Below are positions 18,501-30,000 of a stretch of DNA of 30,000 nucleotides, in pieces. The translations under genes and the position numbers were made by a program. The stretch lies in the NCBI GenBank assembly GCA_015478945.1, contig JABUQX010126304.1:27501-57500 (forward strand), written 5' to 3'. This stretch comes from Trachelipus rathkii. Taxonomy: Eukaryota > Arthropoda > Malacostraca > Isopoda > Trachelipodidae. Every line of letters begins with the position of its first letter. Within the stretch, counting starts at the first letter, position 1. The notes beneath the pieces are model-generated. The model did no database searches. It was not told the DNA's origin and was given only the letters and a program-made list of their open reading frames with translations.

Positions 18501-20460
18501 GGCAAATAACTTGCTTTTTTATTAGAATAAAATAAAATTTAATAGATTTAATAAAATGGATCAACATCTACATGAGAAAAAAATATACATTGGATACAAT
18601 CAAATTAATAAGACAGAGAGAAAAACAATTACGTCTTTGAGATCTGAATAATAAATATGTATCCTTTTCGAACTGTAAAAGTTGGAATATGCATTGCTTT
18701 TTGCCGCTCGATCTTACCTACGTGGATTTTTGTGTGAGATGTAAGTGCTTCCAGTGACAGGATGGATTAGAGTATCAGAATCAAGTAACTTTCAAGATAT
18801 CTATTTTATAGTTAGGTCCGACCATGAACTTTTAAATTTACTAGGAGTAATTACCGGAAAGAAAAACGAAATTTTTATTTTAGAGATATAAAAGATTACG
18901 TCGATTTTAGCTCTGGAAAAATAATATATTTTTAATGAATTTATACCCACGTCGTAACATAGACCATAGAATAGTCGCATTAAAGCTCCCTCTGGTTACT
19001 TCTAATTGCATATCTGGATTAAGATTAATATACTGTTTACCGTAGTAAATGTTAAATACTATATATATAATAGTCATATAGTAGTTTCAAGTGTTATAAT
19101 AGTGATAGATAATTAAGAAAAAAAACAACTATACGCTTCAAAAAATGTATTAGTTCCTAATTTTTATATGATTATGTATTATAATTAGTTAAATTAATAT
19201 TTATAGTAATATATATATACCTATGTTATCTTTCTGTCATATTACATTACTGCTAGGTAATTTTATAGACTTATGTAATTAAAATAGTTAATAATCATTA
19301 TTTTGTAATAAAAATTAAAATATATATTTTCAAATATAACATTTGGTTTTTATCAATTACTACTAATTTTCTAGTAATAAATGAATACCGTGATTGTTAT
19401 ATTTTCATATTGTTAAACGATCATCAATGTGAAATCTACATGGAGAGTCTTAAAAGTGATAAAAGCGGGTCGATAAAATTAATTACTTATTTGAGTAAAT
19501 TAGTTGTAAACAACCTAAATTAATACTCAATAGCTTATGTAGTAGTGGTAATTTTTCCTAAGGTTTTGCGTATTATCTAAAAAAAGTTTTTCACTACATA
19601 ATTATAAAATAAAAAAAGTAATTGAAATAAATATTTAGAAGGCGAAGGATATTGCACTTAATTTATACCTACTCTAATCAATTAAACTCATATAAACGAA
19701 TAAAATAAAATTTTCACTACACGAGTAATACTTAATAAGCTAACACATTGCCCTCTATTATGATAAGATGGGGTTAAGTGACACTACCTAAGGAATTAAT
19801 CTCGAAACACTGATTTATAAGAACGTAAACAGATAAAATTATACATCTTTGACATACCGTAATGGGGTGTGTAAAATACACTTCAAAATAATTAAGGGTT
19901 TTAAAACCCTCACTAATCTTTGTGATAGCCATTAAATCACCTATAACCTTTACCAAGTCTATCCATCTCTTATGGTCTAAATGTGTTGTTATTAAACGAG
20001 GATGAATAAACCACTCAATCTAATGACACAAGCTTAAATTGTCCCTATGCTAAGCAGTCAGATAAGTAAATTTATAAAATGAAGATGGTAATATATATTA
20101 TCCTCAAATGAATATGAACTTGATTAAAATAGGTATCTAGGTAAATTTTTTAGTGATAAAGTATACATAGTTTCTATATATCCATAGAATAAAGTTAAAC
20201 TTAGTAGATAACATAACGGGTATATTATACCAAACATTTATTATCTCATTTAATATTAAAACTATAGCTAAGCTATGATTGATATATAGTACAAAATGAA
20301 ATCTAATAAAAGTAAAGAATGTCTAAATAGGTATTTTTATCGACAGATAGATAACTACATTTACATATTATTTTAATCTCGAAATATAATTACTTATAGC
20401 TCAAGACTTGGCATTACTCTTATAAATTCGTATAGATTCTACAATAAAACCATATCTATA
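15570..20460. other. AT-rich gene-free stretch
   Basis: No frame longer than about 72 codons and none with recognisable protein features. 17740-17990 is A/C-rich with an (AAC)n run at about 17840-17858 and short ACACAC and GAGAGA runs. Elsewhere I see only AT-rich sequence with frequent ATAT and AATTA words and no clear repeat boundaries. Confidence 0.5.
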
Positions 20461-20469
20461 AGAAAACTA

Positions 20470-20900
20470 CTTAGAAAAGCAGGGAAAAGCAACCCTTCCC
20501 AAGCCTCAAACAGCAAAACTATCCCTCTAGTAAAGGTAGGAATCGGTGGAAGGACACAGAAGCACATGTGCTCTCTGATAAAGAGAGGGTAGAAGTCCAC
20601 AGTGCTAAACCGATGACGTCATCGAGAAATAAGGAAAGTAGAGAGTTACACACTTAGAAGTAAATGGAGTCGTTTAAGGTGAGAAGAGAAGAGAGATGCT
20701 AGGACTCGATCGCAATAAAGTAATCCAAGCCCACGGAGGGACTTAGATAAATTTATCAGAAAAGGGGTAACAAAAATAGTCATCATTAAGCCGGTGAGGT
20801 CACAAGAAGGCAGGGACACGTCTCTTTCCTTTAATAGGTATGATACACCCTACGAAGAGCTCCCTCACCTCCTCAACGGAGAAGATCCTGTGCCTCATGA
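20470..20900. other. Less AT-rich patch with CRE-type palindrome
   Basis: Locally richer in G+C and purines than its surroundings (GGAAAAGCAACCCTTCCCAAG, GGTAGGAATCGG, GAGAGGGTAGAAG). Contains the perfect 14-base palindrome CGATGACGTCATCG at 20611-20624, which includes the CREB site TGACGTCA. No ORF. It may be a decayed interspersed repeat; function is unknown. Confidence 0.35.
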
Positions 20901-23557
20901 ATGATCAAAGGTACTCAATAATTTAGTAACAAATAGACTCACGCTTATCGCTTCAAGGACTCTTTAAAGAATTGGTTGAATCAAAAAAGAAAAGGAGAGG
21001 CGATATTCTGGAATGTATCCCCCCCCCAATACAATGGGGAATATAATTCAGAATACGATCAACTAGCGATTAGGTCGATACTCACTAGAGAGAAGTCCTA
21101 TACATAGAGTAGTGAGGAATAATAACGGTATCAGAAAAGATAAATTAGGACTTAAAGTAAAATAGTAAAAATACAGCCATGTAATAACTAATTGTCAAAT
21201 AGATATAGAGTTACACTGTGAATGTTTTAAACAGTTATTAAAGGCTAGCGAGATTTAAGAAACTCATTATGCTAAAAATCAGTTTTACATTCGTGAACTT
21301 GGATGAGTGATAAAAGATAATTTCTTATTTAACTGAATTGCACGTCATGGCTTTTCTTTAAATGAGACTTATTATCCTTCAGAATAAAAATATAAAATAT
21401 CAGACTTTACTACAGAGTTATTGAGTCCTATAAAACTCGAACGAGAAATTTGGTATAACGATAGTTGGATATCATGTTAAGAAATAATGATATCTAGGAT
21501 GCTGATACATGTATTTAGAGAATTAATGCCTTACTATATGTAAGTATCTATTAACACACAACAGCATTACTTGTATATATTATAGTATGAATAAAGTGTT
21601 TATGAGATATGATTATTAAAAACGTTTTAATTACAAATAATTACTCAACATAGAATTAAGTGTGTTAATTCAATAGTGAGTAAGCTTAAATATTAAAGAG
21701 AATATTTGCTTTTGAAGAGCATGAGTTTTGATATTAAAACAGCCACGGAAACTCTCTCATATCAGTTTTGATCTTCTTATTATCCTTTGTTGTATGTTTT
21801 TTTCGTTTTTATGTATGTTGAATCAAAGCAATATTCTTATAGATATTCAAGTTCGATACCTATGTTCAGTCAAAAGTATTTAAGGTGATTGACGTTGCTA
21901 CGATGTATTCAATAATGATAAACATTATGCGCAAACCATTTACCGTTTTAGGACTCAATAGACTATCTCGATCACGATCTTAACAATATAAAATCCTCAA
22001 GTCTATATTAATAAACTCAATAGAGGAGAGAATAGAAGTTCTCCATTTATTTTCCAACAAGGCTCACTATCAGCAAAGATCTGGGCTTTCAGGAGGTAAA
22101 AACGGTGGATATCTGTCTACTTACGTGACCTTTGATCAATCCACGGGGGAATTCGAAACAGAGATATGGATAAACTAGTATATCCCACACGCCCTCACGC
22201 GCGCGCAGGGTCTCAGAGGATCGCCAATTAATCACGAGTTCTCATTAGGATATTTCCCACTGGAGGTTGTGAAGAGGCGGAGTGGGAAGTATATATTCCG
22301 GTGCTCAGTCCCAAAAAGCACACACGGGGTATCGGAAAACATCACCCCCCCTCGTACCTGATCCGTCGCTGGTCACGAATATCCCTTCGTTATGTGAATA
22401 TTTTCCTTCTATATTTTATGATAAGTATTTTTATCTAAATTTTTTGTAATAACGATCCTAGTGTAACAGGTACAGTGTCTTTATTACACAAGCTGACTAT
22501 TGGTTTATTCTGGTATTATCAAGCAGTATGTTTTGTGCGTAACACACTTTACGAGACTAATCTATTACTACAGTTTTTTAACAGATGGCATATGATATTA
22601 AATTCGCCTGATATAATAAAGAATATAATGTTAATATATAAAATATTTCTGCAATGCACACGCTATTATTTGTTCTTTCTGGTTCTGGGATATGTATCTA
22701 TAATTAACATTAAGCAAGTCATCTCAATATTAGAAACTAGAATCAAAAAAAAAAAAGATGTTACATAATAAACTAGAGGACATGGAAGTCTATAAAACGA
22801 TGAGAACCAGTTGGAGCCTCAATTATTAATAACACATCATATAGGTAACGGTACAATGCTTGTATAATAGTAGCATATATTCACAGGAAGTAAATGACTT
22901 TACCCCGGTAGATGTAATCGTAGAATCCTATAGCTCGTAAAATACGTTGTATATAATTGAAATTGAGAATACTGATAAATCATTGAACCTCACTGAATGA
23001 ATAATCATTTATTAATAATCTAATCTAACGCTGCCATCTACATTGTGCTCAATATGTGATCTACATCCTGCTAAATAAATAATATATCAGAAACTAATTA
23101 ATATATATAATACAACCCTAATAATTTAATTGAAATCCTCTAATATAAACTTAATTTGATACGAAAAGAATATGTATGAAGCTCAGGTAATTATAAATGA
23201 ATAATTCTTGATGCATCTTTGATGAATATATTAGATTCCTCATACTCCATGCGCTTTTATAATAAATATTTATTAAAAAGCTGATCGAATAAAAATTAAA
23301 TAAATAATGTATTAAAATAACTTAATAAAGCTAATAAGACAAGACATTATTGGAACTCATCCTTACGGAAAAAAATAGTCAATCTATGAAAATAATTACT
23401 CGTATAGATAAGCAGAGTACCGCTCAGCTCCTACATATTTTAGTGCTTACCCTGAATGATATAAGTTTCATCCCAGTTGTGGCTTTGTATAAGGACAATT
23501 AGATAAACTTTGATAAAGATTATTCGAAAGTCTTGACTTGATGGAGAATGATCAGAC
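20901..23557. other. AT-rich gene-free stretch with one GC-richer patch
   Basis: No recognisable gene. 22130-22390 is richer in G+C and has a CACGCGCGCGCAG run at about 22196-22208. A 97-codon frame at 22475-22768 starts at a GTG, is hydrophobic and AT-driven, and ends in a poly-Lys from an A run; I do not consider it a gene. A C9 run lies at 21020-21028. Confidence 0.45.
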
Positions 23558-23579
23558 CTAGTGTTCATATAAGGATTTA

Positions 23580-24270
23580 AGTTTTATGTTGTCACAAAAG
23601 GCGGTCGGAGAGAGGGAGAACCGATCGAATGAGATCGTGTGAAATTTAGCATTTGTGAAAAATGCTGGTTCAAATCTTAAGCAGAGAGTAGAGAAGCATG
23701 AAGAGAAATGAGAGATGAAGAAAAATATGTGTATGAGAATATGTATCGCAAGTTCTGCATGCATGTGATATCGTAAGAAATGAGCGGAGAGTATACGAAG
23801 ACGGACAAGATAAGGATGAAGAGAGATCACAGATAGATTGAGAGAAAGAGAAAATGAAGACGAATAGCTAAGAGAGAGAGAGAAAGCCCATGCAATCGCA
23901 TGAGAAGAAGGGAGTATTTCTTGAAAATTATTCTGAAAGTAATTGTAAACCTTCACACAAGATTGAGCGTGCCCCCCCTCCCAGCAGAGTAAGAGATAGA
24001 CAGCTATCAGGGTTGTCTGAGAAAAAAAATAGACACATATTTGAGCAAGAAGCTTAGTGATGCTCCGATAGACTCTCTAGTCAAATCATCTAGAACGCGA
24101 CACAAGAAGAGGGAGGAAGGCAGAGAGTATATAATGAGAGATGTATAGTAGAAAACGATGGTGTCATTTTTTGACACATACTCCTTCGCATTGATTGTGG
24201 GTAATAATAAAAGCGTATGAGATGAGCATGATTTATGACCTGGAACTAGTGATTTAAGTATAGAGTGAAA
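23580..24270. other. Purine-rich (+ strand) segment
   Basis: The + strand is enriched in G and A with many GAGAGA, GAAGA and GATGA words, especially 23680-23900, ending in an (AG)n run at about 23871-23884. This gives Ser/Leu/Phe-rich open frames on the minus strand (23558-23956, 24007-24273) with no recognised family. Probably a decayed simple-repeat-derived sequence. Confidence 0.4.
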
Positions 24271-27094
24271 CATATCGAGTTAAAATTTTCGTGAATGTAT
24301 ATAGACGTTCCCTAACACATGCAGAGATAATGGTACTTAAATTTTGAAAAGCTAGGAGAACACTAAAGTAATGCATGAGTAGGAAATATGAAAAAAACAT
24401 ATATATATATATACGAGGTATCACATTAAGTCCGGCGTGTAGAGAACCTTTACCTTATAAATTGAATAATTTAATTATATAACACGTTATATCTTCATTA
24501 ACGGCTTTATTATTACAAGAAAGCTATAAATCATTTACATATGACAGCTTGTTTTCATAATATTATCTTGTTAAGCCCATGAACACATCCAGTATACCGA
24601 AATTGATAAAGATACTCCGACTTACGATAAATATAATTTTTTCATAGTAATAATAATTTAATTTTACCTGATATTATTCCTTAAAAATATATAATTGTTG
24701 TCTTATTCTTCCACTTTTATTTAAAAATATACATTTTTTCCCCTATTTTATGCGGTGTTACGAATTGTTAATTAATATTAAAGAGCATGAAGGGGGACTC
24801 TAATATTTATAATTACTCAATTAATGAATAAATCGCATTCAAGAATTATTCACTTAAACGTCCCTGCTTCATGACTTTCTCGATAATCAAAAGTTATATG
24901 GTTCAATTAATTGGGTTGTATAGCGGTGACATTCCTTATGTAGCAGGTAATGTTTAATTATAAAAGACTTACGATTGCAGGATCCTGATGAGGCTTAGCG
25001 TTTAGATTTAGTAATTATGTTTTTATTTTTCTTAATCCGAGTATATAAGGCTCATAAGGTATAATTACAGTTTGTTCCACTTATACTTCAATTAATTGAA
25101 ATATATTTAACTATTGTTACGGAGTCTAGACCGTCTTACGTACAGTAATTGCTTCTAAATCCATGTTATCTATCATCTAGAATGACAAACTTTTATACAC
25201 TAATCAGTCGTTATTCACAAAATGAATCGGACTGCTGATTGTCTAGTTATATAATAGTTTCCACAATATTGAACATTTTCATCTACTAATTTAAATAGAT
25301 ATTATATCAAGATTTCTTCAAACTTCTGGAGCATGTATTAAGAAAAGGGTATATTAGCTGGAATACATCTAAAGGACATAACTTATACATAAACTCGTGA
25401 CAATACCCCAAATTTTACAAATTTTAGGAAGAATAACAAGCAATATGAAAGTATGAGCTTTAGTTTAACTCGAGAGAAACACTTGTAGTGTTATCACAAC
25501 AGACTGGGAGTATATCACTGCAAAAATTATGAAGATATTCGCCCGATATAGTAATAGCACACTTAACGCATGAAACACACCAGTAGATTTACACATAGTT
25601 GTTAACAGCGTTATGAAGCGGATATCAAAAGATCATACGAGGAGAACCTGTTGACGAATCCCCTCTCCCGTTGCTGCGTTGTAGCGGGTGCGTATCAAGC
25701 ACGTATATCATACCTCAACCTCCTCTCTTCCATGCGGTTGGGGAATTACCCTCAATTATATTAATATCGAGATTAGAGGTGCTTATGATAAAATCCCGTT
25801 AATCTTCTTTCACACAGTGGATGCTAATTAATCCACTCACGTAAGAATTGTGGAACTTATATTATTTTTACTCGAAAGAGCCAAGTCCTGAAAGTGTGGA
25901 GAGAGATAATATGAGTATGACTAATCTATACTTTCAGAGGTTCTTCACTCTTAGGAGGCTTTATGACAGATGCTAATATACAGGTGGATTTATATTACAT
26001 CCGGTCAACTCGGTTTAATGGAATGTGTCTACTTTTAAAATCGTTAGAATAATGATTCAAATATAAATTCTATTACCCATGATACGACTACTGGGGGAGT
26101 TTGTAAATTAATATAGCTGTTTTCTAATGGATCTGTATACTGAAACACGAGCTCAGGTAAATGAGTGAAGGATTTTAATTTAGGGAGGACTCCTCATAGT
26201 TGTATGAATATAAATTCTACCTTCAGAGTAGTGAAATAACTTCTCTATTGGCTCTCATCGAGACAACAGCATTGAATCTGTGGTGTTTAAGAATAATTAC
26301 TATACGGTTGATTCCTTCATGAACTATTATTCTCAACACTCTAAGTTATATTATTCTTAGAGCTGTGTGATCAGAGCCGATTAATTACCAATCAATCATG
26401 CTGCTATCCAGTTAATCGAGTTTCATCATTGAACTCCCAACACCTTTCGAAAAGTAACTATTTCTGGTTCCGAGTTTTATAAAAGATCGTCATTACATTC
26501 TGTCTAGTACAGTCTTCGCAAGTTTTTATTAAATTTCATAGAATTACTTATATATGATCCAATAGAAAGCCGCAGATGAGACGGGACAAGCGTGTGAAAA
26601 TCACTGTATAATGATGATTTCAGCATTCGCTGATAATGTGTCACAATAGTTACAAAAGACTTTGATTCAAGATTGTTGCTACTGTATATATCTCGCTAGC
26701 CTTTGATATATTATGAGTGTTACACACATCACTATGGGTATACTCTTATCTAGTTTGACGCAAATACTATTATGCTGGTCTTATTAGTTATATACCTTAC
26801 TGTTAAATCTCACTTTAGATCCTAATAATTGTTTTGTCTTCTATTGTAATACTCGTGATACTCTTGGATCTGTAAATATACGATGAGTGGTGCTATTATA
26901 GTAAAATTTTCTTGTTTGAGAGAGTTATCACTTCCGTTTATGAATATCTATTATTTCACTATCCTTTAAAACCTCTCATATGAATGTAAGTATAATGGAG
27001 AGATTATTTTTCAACGAGGAGGAATGTCTTCTCGTTTGGGATGTGTATTCCAATACTTTAAAAACTTCTCGTGGACCAAACTACCGAGAAGGTA
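24271..27094. other. AT-rich gene-free stretch
   Basis: No frame of note and no repeat boundaries that I can see. A short (TA)n lies at about 24399-24412. 25650-25740 is a small GC-richer spot with a weak hairpin (CCCGTTGC/GTAGCGGG). Confidence 0.45.
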
Positions 27095-30000
27095 ATTGTT
27101 AGGTTTTGCATTTGTACTATATTCTTTAGTTCAGGTTATGATGTTTTAGCTTAAATTGATGCTAAAACTTTGTATTGCGTAAGCATATACGTAGGTCAAG
27201 TATATAAGACTTATTTTATGTTATGTTTATCCAAAATGATATCCGAAATATGACTTGAATTCAAATAGTTTCAATAGATTCATAGGTGACTGGTGGTAGG
27301 AGACTTGCAGGGAATGGGTTGTTTAGATTTACGATTTACTAATTTACCTGCTTTAAAATCAGTAAACTATCACGCTTTTCTGTGATATTTTTATTCAAAG
27401 AACCTTATTTTTTATGTTATGTCAGGATAAAATTTTGTTATTTAATGTTATGTTTGGTTACAACTTTGTTATGTTTGCATTATTCGTTGGGGATTATGAA
27501 TATTTAGACGAGGTTATGAAGAATTTTTGTTAAATATTAGAAGAATGAATGTTAAAAAATTTGGTACGTAAGCATTATATTCGTTGTCAGGTCGGATGAT
27601 GAAATTAGACAGGGATATGCCCTAATTTTGTTAAATATTAGATGTTAATGTAAAATTTAACATTAATTGTTAGAGATAGTTTGAAAAAGTGGTGAATAGG
27701 TTACGTTTTTGTACGAAGTTGTTTAGGTACTTGAACTGTTGTTAAGTGCGAATGTTTGTTAATGTTAGTAGTTTATTCGCTACGTATGGTGTGGTTAGGT
27801 TTTGTCGTTGTACATTATCTTCTTAGTTCAGGTTAATGTTATATTAGCTTTTTTAGTGTAAAAACTTTGTTACGTTTAGGCATATATTTGATGGTTTAGT
27901 ATATAAAGAACTTATTTTTTGTGTTATGTTTAGCCGAAATGATACTCGAAATATGACAATGAATCAATAGATCAATAGATCCATACATCAATAAATGGGT
28001 AGGGGTGGGGAGGGGTTGATTGGTTGATCTTACTGAATTTACTGATTTAAAGCTGCTTAAAATCAGTAAAACTGTATACCTATTCTTACTATGAATATTT
28101 TATTAACATAGAAACTTATTTTTCTGTCTACGTGTTCCATGGGCCATAAATATCTTATGTTATCGTTACCAGTTCATTACCCGGAATGCTCCTTAACTGG
28201 AGATAGACGTATATCAGATCATGCACAGATTTTATAGTTTTAATGTGAAATATCTGGTGTTAAATTTATTGTTAAATTTAACTTGGTCATGTAAAATCTA
28301 AACTTTAATTGTTAGAGATACTGCTTGGAAAAAAGTCTGAATAGGGTACGTTTTTGATTGTAAAGTTAGTTACTTTCCTGGTATTAAGTGTGGAAACTTT
28401 GTTAATAGTTAAAGTTTAATTAGAACCGTAAGTTGTGTATAGGTTTTGTCGTTGTAACATTGTTTTTTCTTAGTTCATATGATGCTATGTTAGCTTAATA
28501 ATGTGAAAACATTGTTATGTTAGCATATATTCGCTGTTTTATATATAAAGAACTCATTTTTGTGCTATGTTTATCCGATATGATACTCGAAATGCGACGT
28601 AATCAATAGTGTTAATGTAAACTTAAGATTGATATGTTAGAGATATGCTTGAAAAAAATGTGAATAGGTTACGTTTTGTACACTTTGCTAGGCACTTTAC
28701 TGTTGTTAAGTATGTTGTTACTGTAAGTTAGTAGTTTATTCGTGCGTAAGGTGTGTTAGGTTTTTGTCATTGCCCATGTTGATATTCCTTATTCTGGTAT
28801 ATGCTATGTTAGCTCTTAATTAAATGTGAATACAATGTTAACGGTTAGCAATATATTCGTCTAGTTAGTTATATAAAAACTTATATTTTGTACTATATTT
28901 TTTCGAAATGATACTCGATATGTGACCTGCATCATTAGATCAATAGATCAAAAGGTCATGGAAGGGTGGATAGGAAGGGAAGGCGGTGAGGGGACGGGGG
29001 ATTTGATTTACTGATTTACTGAATTTACTGCTTTAATTTGGTAACTATTTACCACTTATACTATGCATCTTTTATTCATAGAGAACTTATTTTTATGTTA
29101 TGTTTGGATAAAACTTTGTTCTTTTTTTGTGGATTTTGCAATTATTTTTGTTTGGGATTATGATATTTACGGTTAGGGTAAGGTTTTGATAAATTTTTTG
29201 TTAAATTATTACTTCTGTGAAGAAAAAAAAAAAATTTTACGTTAGCAATATATTCGTTGGTCTGTATGATGATAATCGGACAAAAGGGTTATGATACATT
29301 TTTGCTTAAATGTTACTGTGTCAGTGTAAGATTAACGTTAATATGTTAGAGATTGCTTGAAAAGAAAAATAGGCTTACGTTTTGCATGCAAATTTAGTTA
29401 CTTTACTGCGTGTTAAGTGTGGAACTTTGTTAATGTTAAAGTTTATTCGTTCGTGTAAGTTGTGTTAGGTTTGTCTTTGTACATTATTTTCTTAGTTCAT
29501 GGTACGCTATGTTAGCTTTATTGATGGGAAACTTTTATTACGTTAGATTATATTTGTTGATCAGTTATGATAATAAACCAATGTTGTGATAAATTTTAAT
29601 TAAATATTACCATGTTAATATAAATTAACATTGTTATGTTAGGATTTGCCATATCTTCCAGAACTGGGTTACGTATTTGTGGCCTATGTTAGTTACTTTA
29701 CTGTATTTATTAGTGTGGAAACTTTGTTACGTTAACAGTTTTATTCATGTTTAAGGCGTGTCAGGTTTGTCTTTGTGTATTATATTCATAGTTCAGATGA
29801 TGCTAATAAGCTTTTATTAATGTGAAATATTTGTTACGGTTAGCATTATCGTTGATCGTGGTACAAATATTTGTTTTATGTTAATGTTTTTACCAAAATG
29901 ATACTTGAAAATGTGACTTGAATCAATAGATTCAGATAGATGTAATGGTGATGTGGACAGTGGTAATATGTGCCGGTTTGATGTAAGCTGATTTCTGGGT
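27095..30000. repeat. Tandem satellite with nested modules, runs off the window end
   Basis: The phrase AGGTTTTGTCGTTGTACATT or a close variant recurs at 27101, 27797, 28441, 28758, 29467 and 29763. A second phrase, GTTAGAGATA..TTGAAAAA..GAATAGGTTACG, recurs at about 27670, 28310, 28638 and 29346. A third module, ATCAATAGATC followed by a G-rich stretch and GATTTACTGATTTACTG, recurs at about 27275, 27965, 28930 and 29920. Together they form arrays of about 300-base units inside a larger repeat of about 700-990 bases. Copies differ by many small indels. The + strand is rich in T and G and poor in C throughout. No ORF. Confidence 0.82.

Noticed and set aside
22475..22768. 97-codon hydrophobic frame
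   Set aside because: GTG start, AT-driven Ile/Leu/Phe/Tyr composition, poly-Lys end from an A run, no family recognised; expected by chance in 14 kb of AT-rich DNA.
23665..23685. GGTTCAAATCTT, resembling a tRNA B box
   Set aside because: No matching A box, anticodon arm or acceptor stem around it.
23558..24273. Two Ser/Leu/Phe-rich minus-strand frames
   Set aside because: Explained by the purine-rich + strand removing stop codons on the minus strand.
27095..30000. CRISPR-like repeat array
   Set aside because: Units are about 300 bases with imperfect copies and no short identical repeat-spacer pattern; this is a eukaryotic satellite.

Overview
This is eukaryotic, very AT-rich DNA dominated by repeats. 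Long (TA)n tracts, a LINE tail of the type that is abundant in crabs, shrimps and crayfish, a Penelope-like element and a Ty1/copia element with GalEa-like features suggest an arthropod, most likely a decapod crustacean. That taxonomic call is inference from element families, not from a marker gene.

Layout. 1-2.7 kb: a degenerate fold-back repeat (1-545), (TA)n tracts, and a frameshifted 3' end of a LINE reverse-transcriptase ORF (1464-2077). 2.9-4.6 kb: two diverged Penelope-like fragments placed head to head; the right one keeps RT motifs including YVDD, then a decayed GIY-YIG relic. 4.95-5.17 kb: (TA)n, (TG)n and CT-rich simple repeats. 5195-11347: a nearly complete, young Ty1/copia retrotransposon on the + strand, with LTR-bearing direct repeats about 98% alike outside indels, an initiator-tRNA-Met primer binding site, Gag with a zinc knuckle, protease DTG, integrase, RT and RNase H. 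One in-frame TGA, in the context TGA-CTA-G, splits the gag-pol frame inside the protease, and a one-base shift lies near the gag start. The direct repeat oddly includes the last 23 codons of pol.

11.35-12.44 kb: very long (TA)n and (ATT)n tracts. 12450-12942, minus strand: the only host protein-coding exon recognised, the 5' coding exon of protein arginine methyltransferase 3 (PRMT3), with an acidic N-terminus and a C2H2 zinc finger. It ends at a good splice donor that lies 6 bases from a 165-bp (TA)n tract. Everything to its left is probably PRMT3 intron 1, so the retroelements sit in that intron; copia and the right Penelope copy are antisense to the gene. The rest of PRMT3 lies beyond the left edge or is unrecognised.

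12.94-27.09 kb: upstream of PRMT3, AT-rich DNA without a recognisable gene. It holds simple repeats, a less AT-rich segment with two strong hairpins (14.33-15.0 kb), a CpG-rich patch (15.30-15.47 kb) and a few weaker composition islands. 27.1-30.0 kb: a noisy tandem satellite, G/T-rich on the + strand, with a nested module organisation; it runs off the window end. I saw no convincing tRNA, rRNA, CRISPR array, or novel multi-gene system.
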